A stretch of DNA of 13,679 bases from JAEXNA01 sp050486105 (lineage in GTDB: Bacteria > Vulcanimicrobiota > Xenobia > Xenobiales > JADMJV01), in the NCBI GenBank assembly GCA_050486105.1, contig JBJHCR010000175.1:1-13679 (forward strand), read 5' to 3'. Shown one piece after another: positions 1 to 6,657 of the stretch. The number at the start of each line of letters is the position of its first letter. Position 1 is the stretch's first letter. The position numbers and the translations under genes were made by a program. The notes beneath the pieces are model-generated. The model ran no database searches, was not told where the DNA came from, and saw only the letters and a program-made list of their open reading frames with translations.

Positions 1-10
1 TTTCTTTCGA

Positions 11-57
11 TGAAAAAGACATAGTAGCTGGGAGCCTTTCTTTGGGTGTAAGCTACT
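11..57 (-). terminator. Possible weak terminator after the GDP-mannose genes
   Basis: On the minus strand a 7-bp perfect stem (AGTAGCT pairing with AGCTACT, positions 57-51 and 29-23) encloses a loop of about 21 nt. After two further bases and GTC it runs into five Ts (17-13). The stem is short and only moderately GC-rich, so this is a weak rho-independent candidate placed just downstream of the guanylyltransferase stop codon. Nothing else is recognisable in positions 1-75. Confidence 0.3.
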
Positions 58-75
58 TCAAAGATAAGGCTCGCT

Positions 76-1176
76 TTACGAAAAAACCTGCGTAGATTTC
101 GCTAATTCATTTGCATTGGGTTTAACCTTTAGTGGCAAGCCCTTAAGCCCTTCGAGAGAGTCCTTATGAGCTACCAGAATTCGAGTGCCAGAGCGAGCCA
201 CCACCAAATCTTGGACGCCGACGAGCACGATCTGCTGATCGTTGTCGGCATCGAAGACAATGTTGTCCGAAGCCTCCAGAAACGACACCTGCCCGTGGAC
301 CCGATTGCCGTCTCCATCTTCGGGCAAGTACTCCCCCAGGGTTCGCCAACCTCCCAGATCATCCCAGGAAAATTTTGGCACCACAGTTCTCAATCGAGAT
401 GCTCTCTCGAGAATGGCAAAATCCACCGAGATGCTGGTCAACTGCGAAAAGGCTCCAGCCAGCGACTCGCTCCAACTTTCCGTGCCCCAATCGTCGATAA
501 TCGGCGACAGGGTCTCAATATGTGCCGGGAGATGAATCCGGAACTCTTGGATAATCCTCGTGGTCTGCCAAACAAACATACCGCTATTCCAAAGATAGTT
601 TCCCTTGGCCAAAAACAGGTCTGCCGTAGCTTGATCCGGCTTTTCTTTGAAGCAGTTCAGCTCATAGTGTTCGAGCTCGCCGGTCGAAACGAGATCCCCT
701 ACTTCCAAATAGCCAAAGCCGATGGCTGGGTAAGTCGGGCGAATTCCAAAAGTGTAGAGATATCCGCTCTGACAACCACTCATGGCCTCACGAACCGCCC
801 GGTGGAATTCCGAAACAGGCTCGATGACGTGGTCGGCGGTGGCCACCAGCATAACTTCGGCCTGGAACTGCCTTTCGCAGATCAGGGCTGCCAGCGCAAC
901 TGCCGCTGCAGTGTCTTTTCTTTCGGGTTCGCCCACGATATTTGCAGGTGGTAGGTTTGGGAGTTGCTCGGCCACCAGGTCTCTATAAGCTTGGCTGGTC
1001 AAGACCAAAATATCTTCGGGCTCGATAAGCCCAAGCAAACGGTCATAACTGAGTTGCAGGAGAGTCCTCTGGCCGGTCAGTGCCAGGAATTGCTTGGGAA
1101 GGCCTTCGGTGCTGAGAGGCCAAAATCTGGTTCCTCCGCCGCCGGCCAAGATGACCGCCGAAACCCGAACGTTCAA
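76..1176 (-). CDS. manC: Mannose-1-phosphate guanylyltransferase (GDP-mannose pyrophosphorylase)
   Basis: This cytosolic enzyme joins mannose-1-phosphate and GTP to give GDP-mannose and pyrophosphate; GDP-mannose feeds polysaccharide and glycoprotein synthesis. The 366 residues show the nucleotidyltransferase fold in order: the glycine-rich GTP loop with GTRFWP (15-20) and PKQF (27-30), TADH (113-116), GFGYLE (153-158), FKEKP (176-180), WNSGMF (196-201) and WDDLGGW (271-277). The length fits the short guanylyltransferase form without a fused isomerase domain. The start is a TTG whose TTGA overlaps the stop of the upstream isomerase gene; a GGAG lies 7 nt before it, and no nearby ATG or GTG fits the family start. 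The overlap implies translational coupling to manA. Family assignment is firm; the gene name follows family usage. Confidence 0.95.
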   Translation of the reverse strand: MNVRVSAVILAGGGGTRFWPLSTEGLPKQFLALTGQRTLLQLSYDRLLGLIEPEDILVLTSQAYRDLVAEQLPNLPPANIVGEPERKDTAAAVALAALICERQFQAEVMLVATADHVIEPVSEFHRAVREAMSGCQSGYLYTFGIRPTYPAIGFGYLEVGDLVSTGELEHYELNCFKEKPDQATADLFLAKGNYLWNSGMFVWQTTRIIQEFRIHLPAHIETLSPIIDDWGTESWSESLAGAFSQLTSISVDFAILERASRLRTVVPKFSWDDLGGWRTLGEYLPEDGDGNRVHGQVSFLEASDNIVFDADNDQQIVLVGVQDLVVARSGTRILVAHKDSLEGLKGLPLKVKPNANELAKSTQVFS

Positions 1177-2117
1177 GATTGAACTCCAGGGATATCGATG
1201 AGGAGAAACTGAGCTTCAACCTCCTCAGAGCAGAGGTCCACCTGTCCCAAATTCGCGGGAAGCAGGATGGTCTGTCCCGGAGCGATGTCGAAACGACCGA
1301 ACCCTCCTTTGAGGTACCCAGAAAACCCGGTGGAGACCACCACCACAAATGTTTGCTCCTGGACTTGCACGGTCTCGGGGGCTCGAATCACTCGGATCTG
1401 AAAGTACGGGCAGGAAAGCTGCTCTTGGCAGGCTCGTCCGTGAACCACCCGCCCTCGACCAGGCTGCACGTTGGCTTCCAAAATACAACGCCAAGCCTGT
1501 TTGGGATGGATGGGGCGCTCCCGGCCCCAATCGTAAAGGCGATAGGTTAGGTCACTTTGCTGCTGAACTTCGTAGATCAGCAAGCCAGGCCCAAGAGCGT
1601 GCACGGTACCTGCGGGAGTATACAAAAGAGAACCGGGCAGAACTGCAAGTTTGCGAAGAAACGGGAGAATAGCCTCTCCCTCAAGGTGCTGAAGCTCCAG
1701 AGGGTCAAGCCCTGCTTGAAAGTCGTGGAAGACTTCAGCGCCGTCTCTGCTGTCGCAGACAAACCAAGCTTCAGTTTTGCCTCGAGACTGAGGGTCACCG
1801 GTGAATTCCCGAGCCAAGCGATCATCAGGATGGACTTGGACGGACAACCAACTTTGGCAGTCGAGCCATTTGGTCAGAAGGGGGAAAGCCTTGAGTCCTG
1901 CGCAATGGCTACCCAAGAGTCGCTCTCCATATCGATCCACGAGTTCATCGAGGGTGCCCCTCCCCTCGGGTGCCTCTACGGTCAAACCTCCGTGCAGCTC
2001 CCAAGACTCGCCGACATAACTTGCCAAGGACGGACGCCCAAACCTCTCGGCAATAGACTTGCCGCCCCACACCCTCGGGACGTTCTCTGGAGAAAACACA
2101 AGCGGAGAAGTGAGCAT
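1173..2117 (-). CDS. manA: Mannose-6-phosphate isomerase, class I (cupin, zinc-dependent)
   Basis: This enzyme interconverts fructose-6-phosphate and mannose-6-phosphate, the entry to GDP-mannose. Counting from the ATG at 2117 gives 314 residues, the usual size of bacterial short class I isomerases. Visible marks are VWGG (16-19), the cupin zinc ligands Q94 and H96 in LSVQVHPDD (91-99), E116 in KTEAW, H173 in AGTVHAL, and the active-site stretch around YEVQQQ and YRLYDWGR (182-199). The frame stays open to a GTG at 2141, but the ATG at 2117 is preferred: AGAAAGG lies 6 nt before it and the protein then starts as family members do. It overlaps the guanylyltransferase gene by 4 nt and follows the repeat-protein gene by 51 nt. 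No phosphomannomutase is in the window to link the two steps. Confidence 0.94.
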   Translation of the reverse strand: MLTSPLVFSPENVPRVWGGKSIAERFGRPSLASYVGESWELHGGLTVEAPEGRGTLDELVDRYGERLLGSHCAGLKAFPLLTKWLDCQSWLSVQVHPDDRLAREFTGDPQSRGKTEAWFVCDSRDGAEVFHDFQAGLDPLELQHLEGEAILPFLRKLAVLPGSLLYTPAGTVHALGPGLLIYEVQQQSDLTYRLYDWGRERPIHPKQAWRCILEANVQPGRGRVVHGRACQEQLSCPYFQIRVIRAPETVQVQEQTFVVVVSTGFSGYLKGGFGRFDIAPGQTILLPANLGQVDLCSEEVEAQFLLIDIPGVQS

Positions 2118-2123
2118 GGCTCG

Positions 2124-2130
2124 CCTTTCT
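2124..2130 (-). promoter_or_regulatory. Ribosome binding site deciding the manA start
   Basis: AGAAAGG on the minus strand lies 6 nt upstream of the ATG at 2117. It supports that start over the GTG at 2141, which would add 8 residues not expected in the family. Confidence 0.55.
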
Positions 2131-2168
2131 CCGCTCACCACCAGATTTCCATCCGGCAGAGGAAAGTC

Positions 2169-2591
2169 TTAGGCGTATCCGCCCTTCTTCTTGGGAGGCT
2201 CGGGGGCCTTGACCGGAGCCGGGGGCTGATAGACAGGCTGGGGAGCATCATAACCGTAAGGTTGAGGTGCCGGGGCCGGCGGCTGATAAACTGGCAGAGG
2301 AGCGTCGTAGCCGTAAGGCTGGGGACCGGGAGTCCCGTAGTTCGGGGCGGGAGCGCCGTAACCGGCCTGGGGAACTCCGTAACCACCGCCGAGAAAATCA
2401 CCGAAGCCTCCACCCAGCATGGACATCGACTGCAGAACCGAGAACAAGCTCATCATGTTCATTGCGCCGGAAGCCTCGAAGGCCTCATAACCGCTGGCAT
2501 AAGAAGGCGGAAATCCCATGGCCGCCGGAGCGTAGGCTGCGAACGAAGCGCTGGCTTGAAACTGAAGGGATTGTGAGGGGCCGATTATCAT
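2169..2591 (-). CDS. Small Tyr/Pro/Gly-rich tandem-repeat protein, function unknown
   Basis: I do not recognise a family. The 140-residue product has an alanine/serine/phenylalanine-rich first third, a Met/Ser-rich hydrophobic patch (about 42-60, AMNMMSLFSVLQSMSM), a glycine-rich GGGFGDFLGGGYG stretch (60-72), then GYGAPAPNYGTP-type sequence and two tandem 19-residue repeats (90-108 and 109-127) of the pattern PQPYGYDAP-x-PVYQPPAP. It ends in a basic PPKKKGGYA tail. Thirteen tyrosines, mostly in GY, YG and VYQ contexts, recall elastomeric or adhesive proteins such as resilin and extensin; that is a resemblance in composition, not homology. There is no signal peptide. The ATG at 2591 is chosen because AGGAG lies 8 nt upstream; the frame upstream of it (to 2720) looks non-coding. 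A peroxidase is encoded three genes upstream. Confidence 0.82.
   Translation of the reverse strand: MIIGPSQSLQFQASASFAAYAPAAMGFPPSYASGYEAFEASGAMNMMSLFSVLQSMSMLGGGFGDFLGGGYGVPQAGYGAPAPNYGTPGPQPYGYDAPLPVYQPPAPAPQPYGYDAPQPVYQPPAPVKAPEPPKKKGGYA
2211..2324 (-). repeat. Two 57-bp tandem repeats inside the Tyr/Pro-rich gene
   Basis: Residues 90-108 and 109-127 of the repeat protein are two copies of a 19-residue unit. They differ at two residues (L/Q in the middle, A/V at the end), so the DNA repeat has a period of 57 bp; for example ggctgat occurs at 2224 and again at 2281. Such units expand and contract by slippage or recombination, so copy number may vary between strains. Confidence 0.9.
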
Positions 2592-2599
2592 TTTATTAT

Positions 2600-2604
2600 C
2601 TCCT
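2600..2604 (-). promoter_or_regulatory. Strong ribosome binding site for the repeat protein
   Basis: AGGAG on the minus strand, followed by an 8-nt AT-only spacer and then ATG at 2591. It fixes the start of the 140-residue protein and suggests efficient translation. Confidence 0.75.
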
Positions 2605-2670
2605 GAATACTGAACTTCTAGGATGAGATTAACAGGCTCATGACGTGGAGACTTTTGAAGAGCCCAGCCC

Positions 2671-2713
2671 ATTGTTAACGAAATGTAACAATAATTCCGA
2701 AAATTTGGGAATT
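2671..2713. promoter_or_regulatory. Two adjacent inverted repeats upstream of the repeat-protein gene
   Basis: ATTGTTA (2671-2677) and TAACAAT (2686-2692) form a perfect 7-bp inverted repeat with an 8-nt spacer. Immediately beside it AATTCC (2693-2698) and GGAATT (2708-2713) form a 6-bp inverted repeat with a 9-nt spacer. Both lie in the 151-nt gap between the bestrophin stop and the repeat-protein start. They are AT-rich and lack a T-run, so an operator or an mRNA structure is more likely than a terminator. No convincing -35/-10 pair was found; function is inferred. Confidence 0.4.
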
Positions 2714-2742
2714 GGTCCACCCTGGGTCCAGCACAAGAATAC

Positions 2743-3558
2743 CTAGTGCTCCAGAAGTTGCTTGACGGATCTCTGGATCACTCCATCGAGGTCCTCCAGA
2801 GGTAAGTCGTCGGGGGCTACTCCGAAAGGCTCCTCAATGTCATTGGCCACCTGCTCCATGGCCAGAAAGAACATCCCGGCCACCAGAGTGATGGCCACCG
2901 CCCCGGCGTGATTGGTCATGGCCAGAGGAGTGGCCATCAAATAGATGATTACGCTGGCTTCCACGATGGCTCGAAAAGGGCGCATCAGTGGAGAACGCTT
3001 GATCCGCTCGCATCCTCCACAGATATTGAGCAGTTCGTCGGTCAACCGGGAAAGCCGATACCATTCGACATGCTCGATTCGTCCAGCCTTGCGCCAAGAC
3101 TCATATTGCAAAAGGAGAGACCTGGTGGTCTCGGAGGGGTGGTGGGTGGGAGTTGGAGCCTCCCTGAGGTTCTTAGCCAAGACTCCAGGAAATTCACCGA
3201 TAAGTTTGCACGCCCGCTGTCGATCTTCAGCTTCTAGGCCGGAAAGAGCAGCGATGGTGGCAGATAGGTTTCGAGACACATTCACCAGTCCGCCCCAGAG
3301 AGTCCGTCCCTCCCACCATCGAGAATAGGCGGTGTTGATGCGAAGGGCCAGCAGCGCACCCAAGAACACACTAGCCAGGGCCTGCACCGAGCCATCGATG
3401 GTGACATCATCTCCGAAAAGCCAATGCTCGAGACTCAGAGCAACAACGCTGTAGATGAGCAGAAGAAGTAACGGCAACCATAGCCTCTTCAAGAGATGCT
3501 TGGCCCAAGAGTCCCGTGGACGAGAGTGTGGGTAGGTCAGTTGTTCGGATTCAGCCAC
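2743..3558 (-). CDS. Bestrophin-family ion channel / UPF0187-type membrane protein
   Basis: This is an inner-membrane protein of the bestrophin (RFP-TM) family, whose members form pentameric ion channels; characterised animal members carry anions, while a studied bacterial member is cation-selective, so the ion cannot be called. The 271 residues show a hydrophobic segment at about 26-43, a second at about 58-73 running into the hallmark LRINTAYSRWWEGR (72-85), LWGGLVNVSRNL (87-98), GGCERIKRSPL (181-191), a hydrophobic pair at about 200-235, and the closing EQVANDIEEPFG with DDLPLEDL (235-257). Length fits bacterial members. The start is a GTG without an obvious Shine-Dalgarno, so it is less certain than the family. 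It lies 32 nt after the carboxypeptidase gene on the same strand and is probably co-transcribed with it. Confidence 0.9.
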   Translation of the reverse strand: MAESEQLTYPHSRPRDSWAKHLLKRLWLPLLLLLIYSVVALSLEHWLFGDDVTIDGSVQALASVFLGALLALRINTAYSRWWEGRTLWGGLVNVSRNLSATIAALSGLEAEDRQRACKLIGEFPGVLAKNLREAPTPTHHPSETTRSLLLQYESWRKAGRIEHVEWYRLSRLTDELLNICGGCERIKRSPLMRPFRAIVEASVIIYLMATPLAMTNHAGAVAITLVAGMFFLAMEQVANDIEEPFGVAPDDLPLEDLDGVIQRSVKQLLEH

Positions 3559-3590
3559 GCCGGAGACTTTAAGAGATTACTGGCCTGAGG

Positions 3591-4826
3591 TCAACCTAGT
3601 TTCGGAGCGAGGTCTATCGCCGCTTCCATAAATTCTCTGGCCCCAGCCACCGACTCTTCCATGACCACCAGAGCCTCCTCCACCGGGGGGGCAAAAGCTT
3701 TGCCGGTCTCCATGACTGTGGAGATCACCCCTTTTTCGTGATAGAAGTAGTCGTCGGAGGTGCCGCTTATGATCTGCGACACTATGGGCTTGTAGTGGTT
3801 GCCAGCCACGGCTTCTATGGCCTGGCTGACCCGACCGTGGAGTTCATCGTAGACATTGTCGTGTTCGGGAGTCACCCCAATAGGCCGACGCAGATCTTCG
3901 CTGTAGGAATGCCAATCGACCACGAACTTGATGTTCTTATGACGATCCGCCACCGAGATGATGCTTTTGGTCTCTGCTTCACTAGCCGGACCTGAGCCAG
4001 AGTAGGTCTGGCTGTCCAGACGCTCGGAGGCCTCCCACATATAAGGATAGTTTCGATTGATGTCCACTCCAACTTTACCCTCGCCAATGGGAGCTCGGTT
4101 TTTGCGCCATTTGGGGTCGTCAAAGAGGGCGTAGGCCGCCCCGTCGGGGTTGGTCATGGGAGCGATGAAAACGTCGAGTTGGTCTAAGAGGCGGGTGTTG
4201 GCCTGAACCTCGGGGTCTTCGCTTTCGGGATCATAATTTCGAACCAACTGCTCGGTGAGTTCCACCATGGTCATGGGGTTCATCAACTCCCGAGCGTGGG
4301 GGGCCGCATACTGAAAAATACCGGTCTTGCTGTCCCGGTCCTCGGTTTGAGGGCCGATGCGCAGGTAGTAGAGATCTGAAGAGCCTCTATGCTCCACGTT
4401 CTTTCCGTCGTACCCGAAGGTCTGGTATCCAGTGGGGATGACCTCCACCAGATCAGGGAACTCCTTCTGCAGGGCTTCCACCCGAGCCCTGATCTCCAGT
4501 GGAGCAAGATAGTTATCCACGAAGCCCCGTTGAAATGATTCATGAAGGGCGGTGGCAACTGGTGCCGGCACAACCGCTTCCATGGAGGCCGCAAAACCTG
4601 TCTCATAGCCGTTTCTACAGAGGGTTATTGTATGAGGAAAACGGGTTGAGTCCCCGACTTGACTCAGTTCGGAGGTGTAGCCCGTGGGCCCGATCTCTGT
4701 GGCCTGGAAAGACTCTTGAGGCTCAATCGACGACTCGCTTTGCGCTTTTTGAGAACTCTTGAGAAATTTCGATTCTGCCGGGCCGGACGGGCCCTTGGAA
4801 ATTCGCGCCTCAGGATTGATGTTCAT
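3591..4826 (-). CDS. M14-family zinc carboxypeptidase
   Basis: This metallopeptidase removes C-terminal residues from peptides or acts on related amide bonds. In 411 residues the catalytic domain starts near residue 108. Zinc ligands are H177 and E180 (HARE) and H306 (DWHSY); NPDG (226-229), NRN (257-259) with the substrate-binding Arg258, SGSGPASEAET (276-286) and the general base E373 (VMETG) are all present, so it should be active. By eye-alignment to carboxypeptidase A, the S1' specificity position holds D358 (in GTSDDY), as in types B and T, suggesting basic or dual preference; the Tyr248 equivalent appears to be missing. The first 100 residues are polar, Ser/Glu/Gln-rich, without a signal peptide. 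AGAGGT lies about 7 nt before the ATG. It follows the peroxidase gene by 57 nt and precedes the bestrophin gene by 32 nt. Confidence 0.94.
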   Translation of the reverse strand: MNINPEARISKGPSGPAESKFLKSSQKAQSESSIEPQESFQATEIGPTGYTSELSQVGDSTRFPHTITLCRNGYETGFAASMEAVVPAPVATALHESFQRGFVDNYLAPLEIRARVEALQKEFPDLVEVIPTGYQTFGYDGKNVEHRGSSDLYYLRIGPQTEDRDSKTGIFQYAAPHARELMNPMTMVELTEQLVRNYDPESEDPEVQANTRLLDQLDVFIAPMTNPDGAAYALFDDPKWRKNRAPIGEGKVGVDINRNYPYMWEASERLDSQTYSGSGPASEAETKSIISVADRHKNIKFVVDWHSYSEDLRRPIGVTPEHDNVYDELHGRVSQAIEAVAGNHYKPIVSQIISGTSDDYFYHEKGVISTVMETGKAFAPPVEEALVVMEESVAGAREFMEAAIDLAPKLG

Positions 4827-4883
4827 GACGGGTACCTCTTCGAAACTCTACTGACGTGTTCAGACTGGGGAGTCCCTGTTATT

Positions 4884-6503
4884 TTAGGCCAAAATTGCCT
4901 TGTCGTCATCTCGACCTGAACGAAAACCATAGAAAACATTATCGGCCAATTCAGCATCGATGTCGGTGTTGCGGCGAATGATATCGGCCAGGGTGGTTTT
5001 ATCCAAGTCTTCCACCATGTCGGCGAGCGCTGGGTCATTCTTGTAAAAGAAACGGTCGCCATCTCGCAAGCGGGTGAATTGGTCCACCATCACGGCCTTC
5101 ACCGTTTGTCCGGTGGAGGTCCCTGCTACGTGGTCTTCGCACAGCATTCCCACCCAGGGGTCGATGTCGTCGACGCTGGAGTAGAGGGTCCTTAGGTTTT
5201 CCGCCACCTCCTTATTGGAGGTGATCTCAGAAAAATCTTGGTAACGCGGTAGCCCATAGGCTTCTCGTGTGGCGTTGAAATCTGCCAGCCCGTGGTCGCG
5301 ACCCCTTTGAATGTTCAGTGCCGCCAAGTCCAAGCCACCCGAGCCGGGTTTGCCGAAGAGGAAGTTCCTCAATCCCGAGACGACTTTATGGTCGGTGGCT
5401 TCTTGTCGAAAATCAGCAGTGCCTCGGAGGACCGGCTCCAAGCCCCCACCGTTGACTAACGCTTCGGGGCTGAAGTAGGCTCTTTCGATGGGAAGATCCC
5501 CGAGCGCAGTTTCATCACCGTTGACCTCGTTGCGCCAAATCTTGGACTCGATCATGCTGTGTCCCAGGCGGTAGGCGGCCGTAGCAAAAGTGTTGGTGAT
5601 GCTGGCGTCAACCTCGGGACGGTATCCTTGATACTCGGGAAGGGAGTCCTCGCCCATCATGGCCGGAAGAAATTCATTGTAGGTGATAGCCTGAACCTGG
5701 GCCCCTACAATCTTGCGAGCCTTCTGGTAGATGGCTTCGTCGTCCAAACCAGGCTCTTTCGCGGCGATCTCTTCGGCCAAGCGGTTGTGTTCACGGAGAA
5801 AGACGGTATGGATTGCGGCCAAGGCAACGTTCTCGTTGGCCCTGACGTCACCAGCGATGAATAGGGACTCTTCAGGCCTACGAACCGGGTTGTCGTTCGG
5901 CAAACCCACTGTGTTATATGGCATATAGTCGCCTTCGCTGGTGCGCAACTTTCCGCCATCAAAACTCCTCAAGGCGGCTGCACGATGAGGATCGGACCCA
6001 TAGACCATGGAAGCATCGATCCAGGTGGATATCTCGTTGGTGTGCTCTCTCGGAGTGCTCTCTCCGGTACCAGGATGAGGGTTGGACCGAGCGAATGGCA
6101 ACTCTTGGCTTCCAGTTCCTCGAGGGTCGAAGTACGGGTCCCCTTTGGGAACGGAGATGTTGAAATCGGGCTTGCCACTGTTGGGGGTAAAGGTGATGTC
6201 GTGGTCTAAGAATTGCCCCCACAACCAAACCATGCCCGACAAATCTCGTTTATCTTTGTCCCCTTCATCTTGATGAAAAATGACATTGCTGATCTCTCGG
6301 GGAGAGGGGCGGTTTGCACCTGACGGAGCCGAAATGCCGTCGGCATAGGCAGGAGGGGTTTCGCGCACGAAGGCCGTCCCAGCTTTTCCCAGAGTCACCT
6401 GATCAGGGTTGTTGCCAGAACCATCGAGAGAGCGCGGCTCGAAGGATTGCTGGCTGTAAGACTGATAAACTCTAGGCGTGAAGCTTTGTGATGTGATCTG
6501 CAT
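4884..6503 (-). CDS. Animal-type heme peroxidase (peroxidase-cyclooxygenase superfamily)
   Basis: This heme enzyme uses hydrogen peroxide to oxidise halides, phenols or tyrosines; the substrate here is unknown. In 539 residues, WGQFLDHD (95-102) gives distal H101, calcium ligand D102, and D100, which in mammalian members is ester-linked to heme. STWIDAS (159-165) is the calcium loop. R221 and E224 in RANEN correspond to the catalytic Arg and second ester-forming Glu; HTVFLREHNRLA (232-243) follows. The proximal ligand is H315 (YRLGHSMI), and LNIQRGRDHGL (396-406) is the family signature. All catalytic residues are present. There is no signal peptide or C-terminal secretion repeat; the first 25 residues are Ser/Gln/Tyr/Phe-rich. 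It heads the minus-strand run and is divergent from a flavoprotein gene. Start ATG has only a weak GGGG site. Confidence 0.96.
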   Translation of the reverse strand: MQITSQSFTPRVYQSYSQQSFEPRSLDGSGNNPDQVTLGKAGTAFVRETPPAYADGISAPSGANRPSPREISNVIFHQDEGDKDKRDLSGMVWLWGQFLDHDITFTPNSGKPDFNISVPKGDPYFDPRGTGSQELPFARSNPHPGTGESTPREHTNEISTWIDASMVYGSDPHRAAALRSFDGGKLRTSEGDYMPYNTVGLPNDNPVRRPEESLFIAGDVRANENVALAAIHTVFLREHNRLAEEIAAKEPGLDDEAIYQKARKIVGAQVQAITYNEFLPAMMGEDSLPEYQGYRPEVDASITNTFATAAYRLGHSMIESKIWRNEVNGDETALGDLPIERAYFSPEALVNGGGLEPVLRGTADFRQEATDHKVVSGLRNFLFGKPGSGGLDLAALNIQRGRDHGLADFNATREAYGLPRYQDFSEITSNKEVAENLRTLYSSVDDIDPWVGMLCEDHVAGTSTGQTVKAVMVDQFTRLRDGDRFFYKNDPALADMVEDLDKTTLADIIRRNTDIDAELADNVFYGFRSGRDDDKAILA

Positions 6504-6657
6504 AGTAGCCCCACCATAGTTCAGAACAACCAGGAATGTTTGACGAGCATGTTAACGCTTGGACGAAGAGAGAGTGGGGTAAACATGGTTGATCTTCGTC
6601 AAGGCGCTTGTGCTCAACCAGGTTATCATGGTAGGGGATGGAGAAGAGGTGACAATC
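6504..6657. promoter_or_regulatory. Divergent intergenic region between peroxidase and flavoprotein genes
   Basis: This 154-nt gap must hold the promoters for both divergent genes. On the plus strand TATCAT (6624-6629) is a reasonable -10 that would place transcription start about 22 nt before the preferred GTG, but it lacks a good -35 at the right spacing. On the minus strand no convincing -35/-10 pair was seen. No clear operator palindrome was found. The role is inferred from gene layout. Confidence 0.4.
6646..6652 (+). promoter_or_regulatory. Ribosome binding site deciding the flavoprotein start
   Basis: GAGGTGA, a near-perfect anti-16S match, lies 5 nt before the GTG at 6658. This favours that GTG over the ATG at 6628 and the TTG at 6589, which have weaker upstream sites, and over GTG 6649, which lies inside the site itself. 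Confidence 0.6.

Noticed and set aside
166..954. Open plus-strand frame of 262 codons opposite manC
   Set aside because: It lies wholly antisense to a gene with clear family motifs, has no recognisable domain, and its composition is that expected of a shadow frame.
1557..2576. Open plus-strand frame of 339 codons opposite manA and the repeat-protein gene
   Set aside because: The length comes from codon bias of the opposite strand; no domain, and it spans two well-supported minus-strand genes.
2592..2720. N-terminal extension of the repeat protein to the start at 2720
   Set aside because: The 43 extra residues are not repeat-like, cross the inverted repeats, and a strong AGGAG site serves the internal ATG at 2591.
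4827..4883. Small hairpin (GACT-CCCC-AGTC) between the peroxidase and carboxypeptidase genes
   Set aside because: Only 4 bp and no T-run follows, so it is not a credible terminator.
6589..6657. Longer N-terminus for the flavoprotein (TTG 6589 or ATG 6628)
   Set aside because: The near-perfect GAGGTGA before GTG 6658 and the short lead to GGGPAG fit the shorter form better; the longer form is not excluded.
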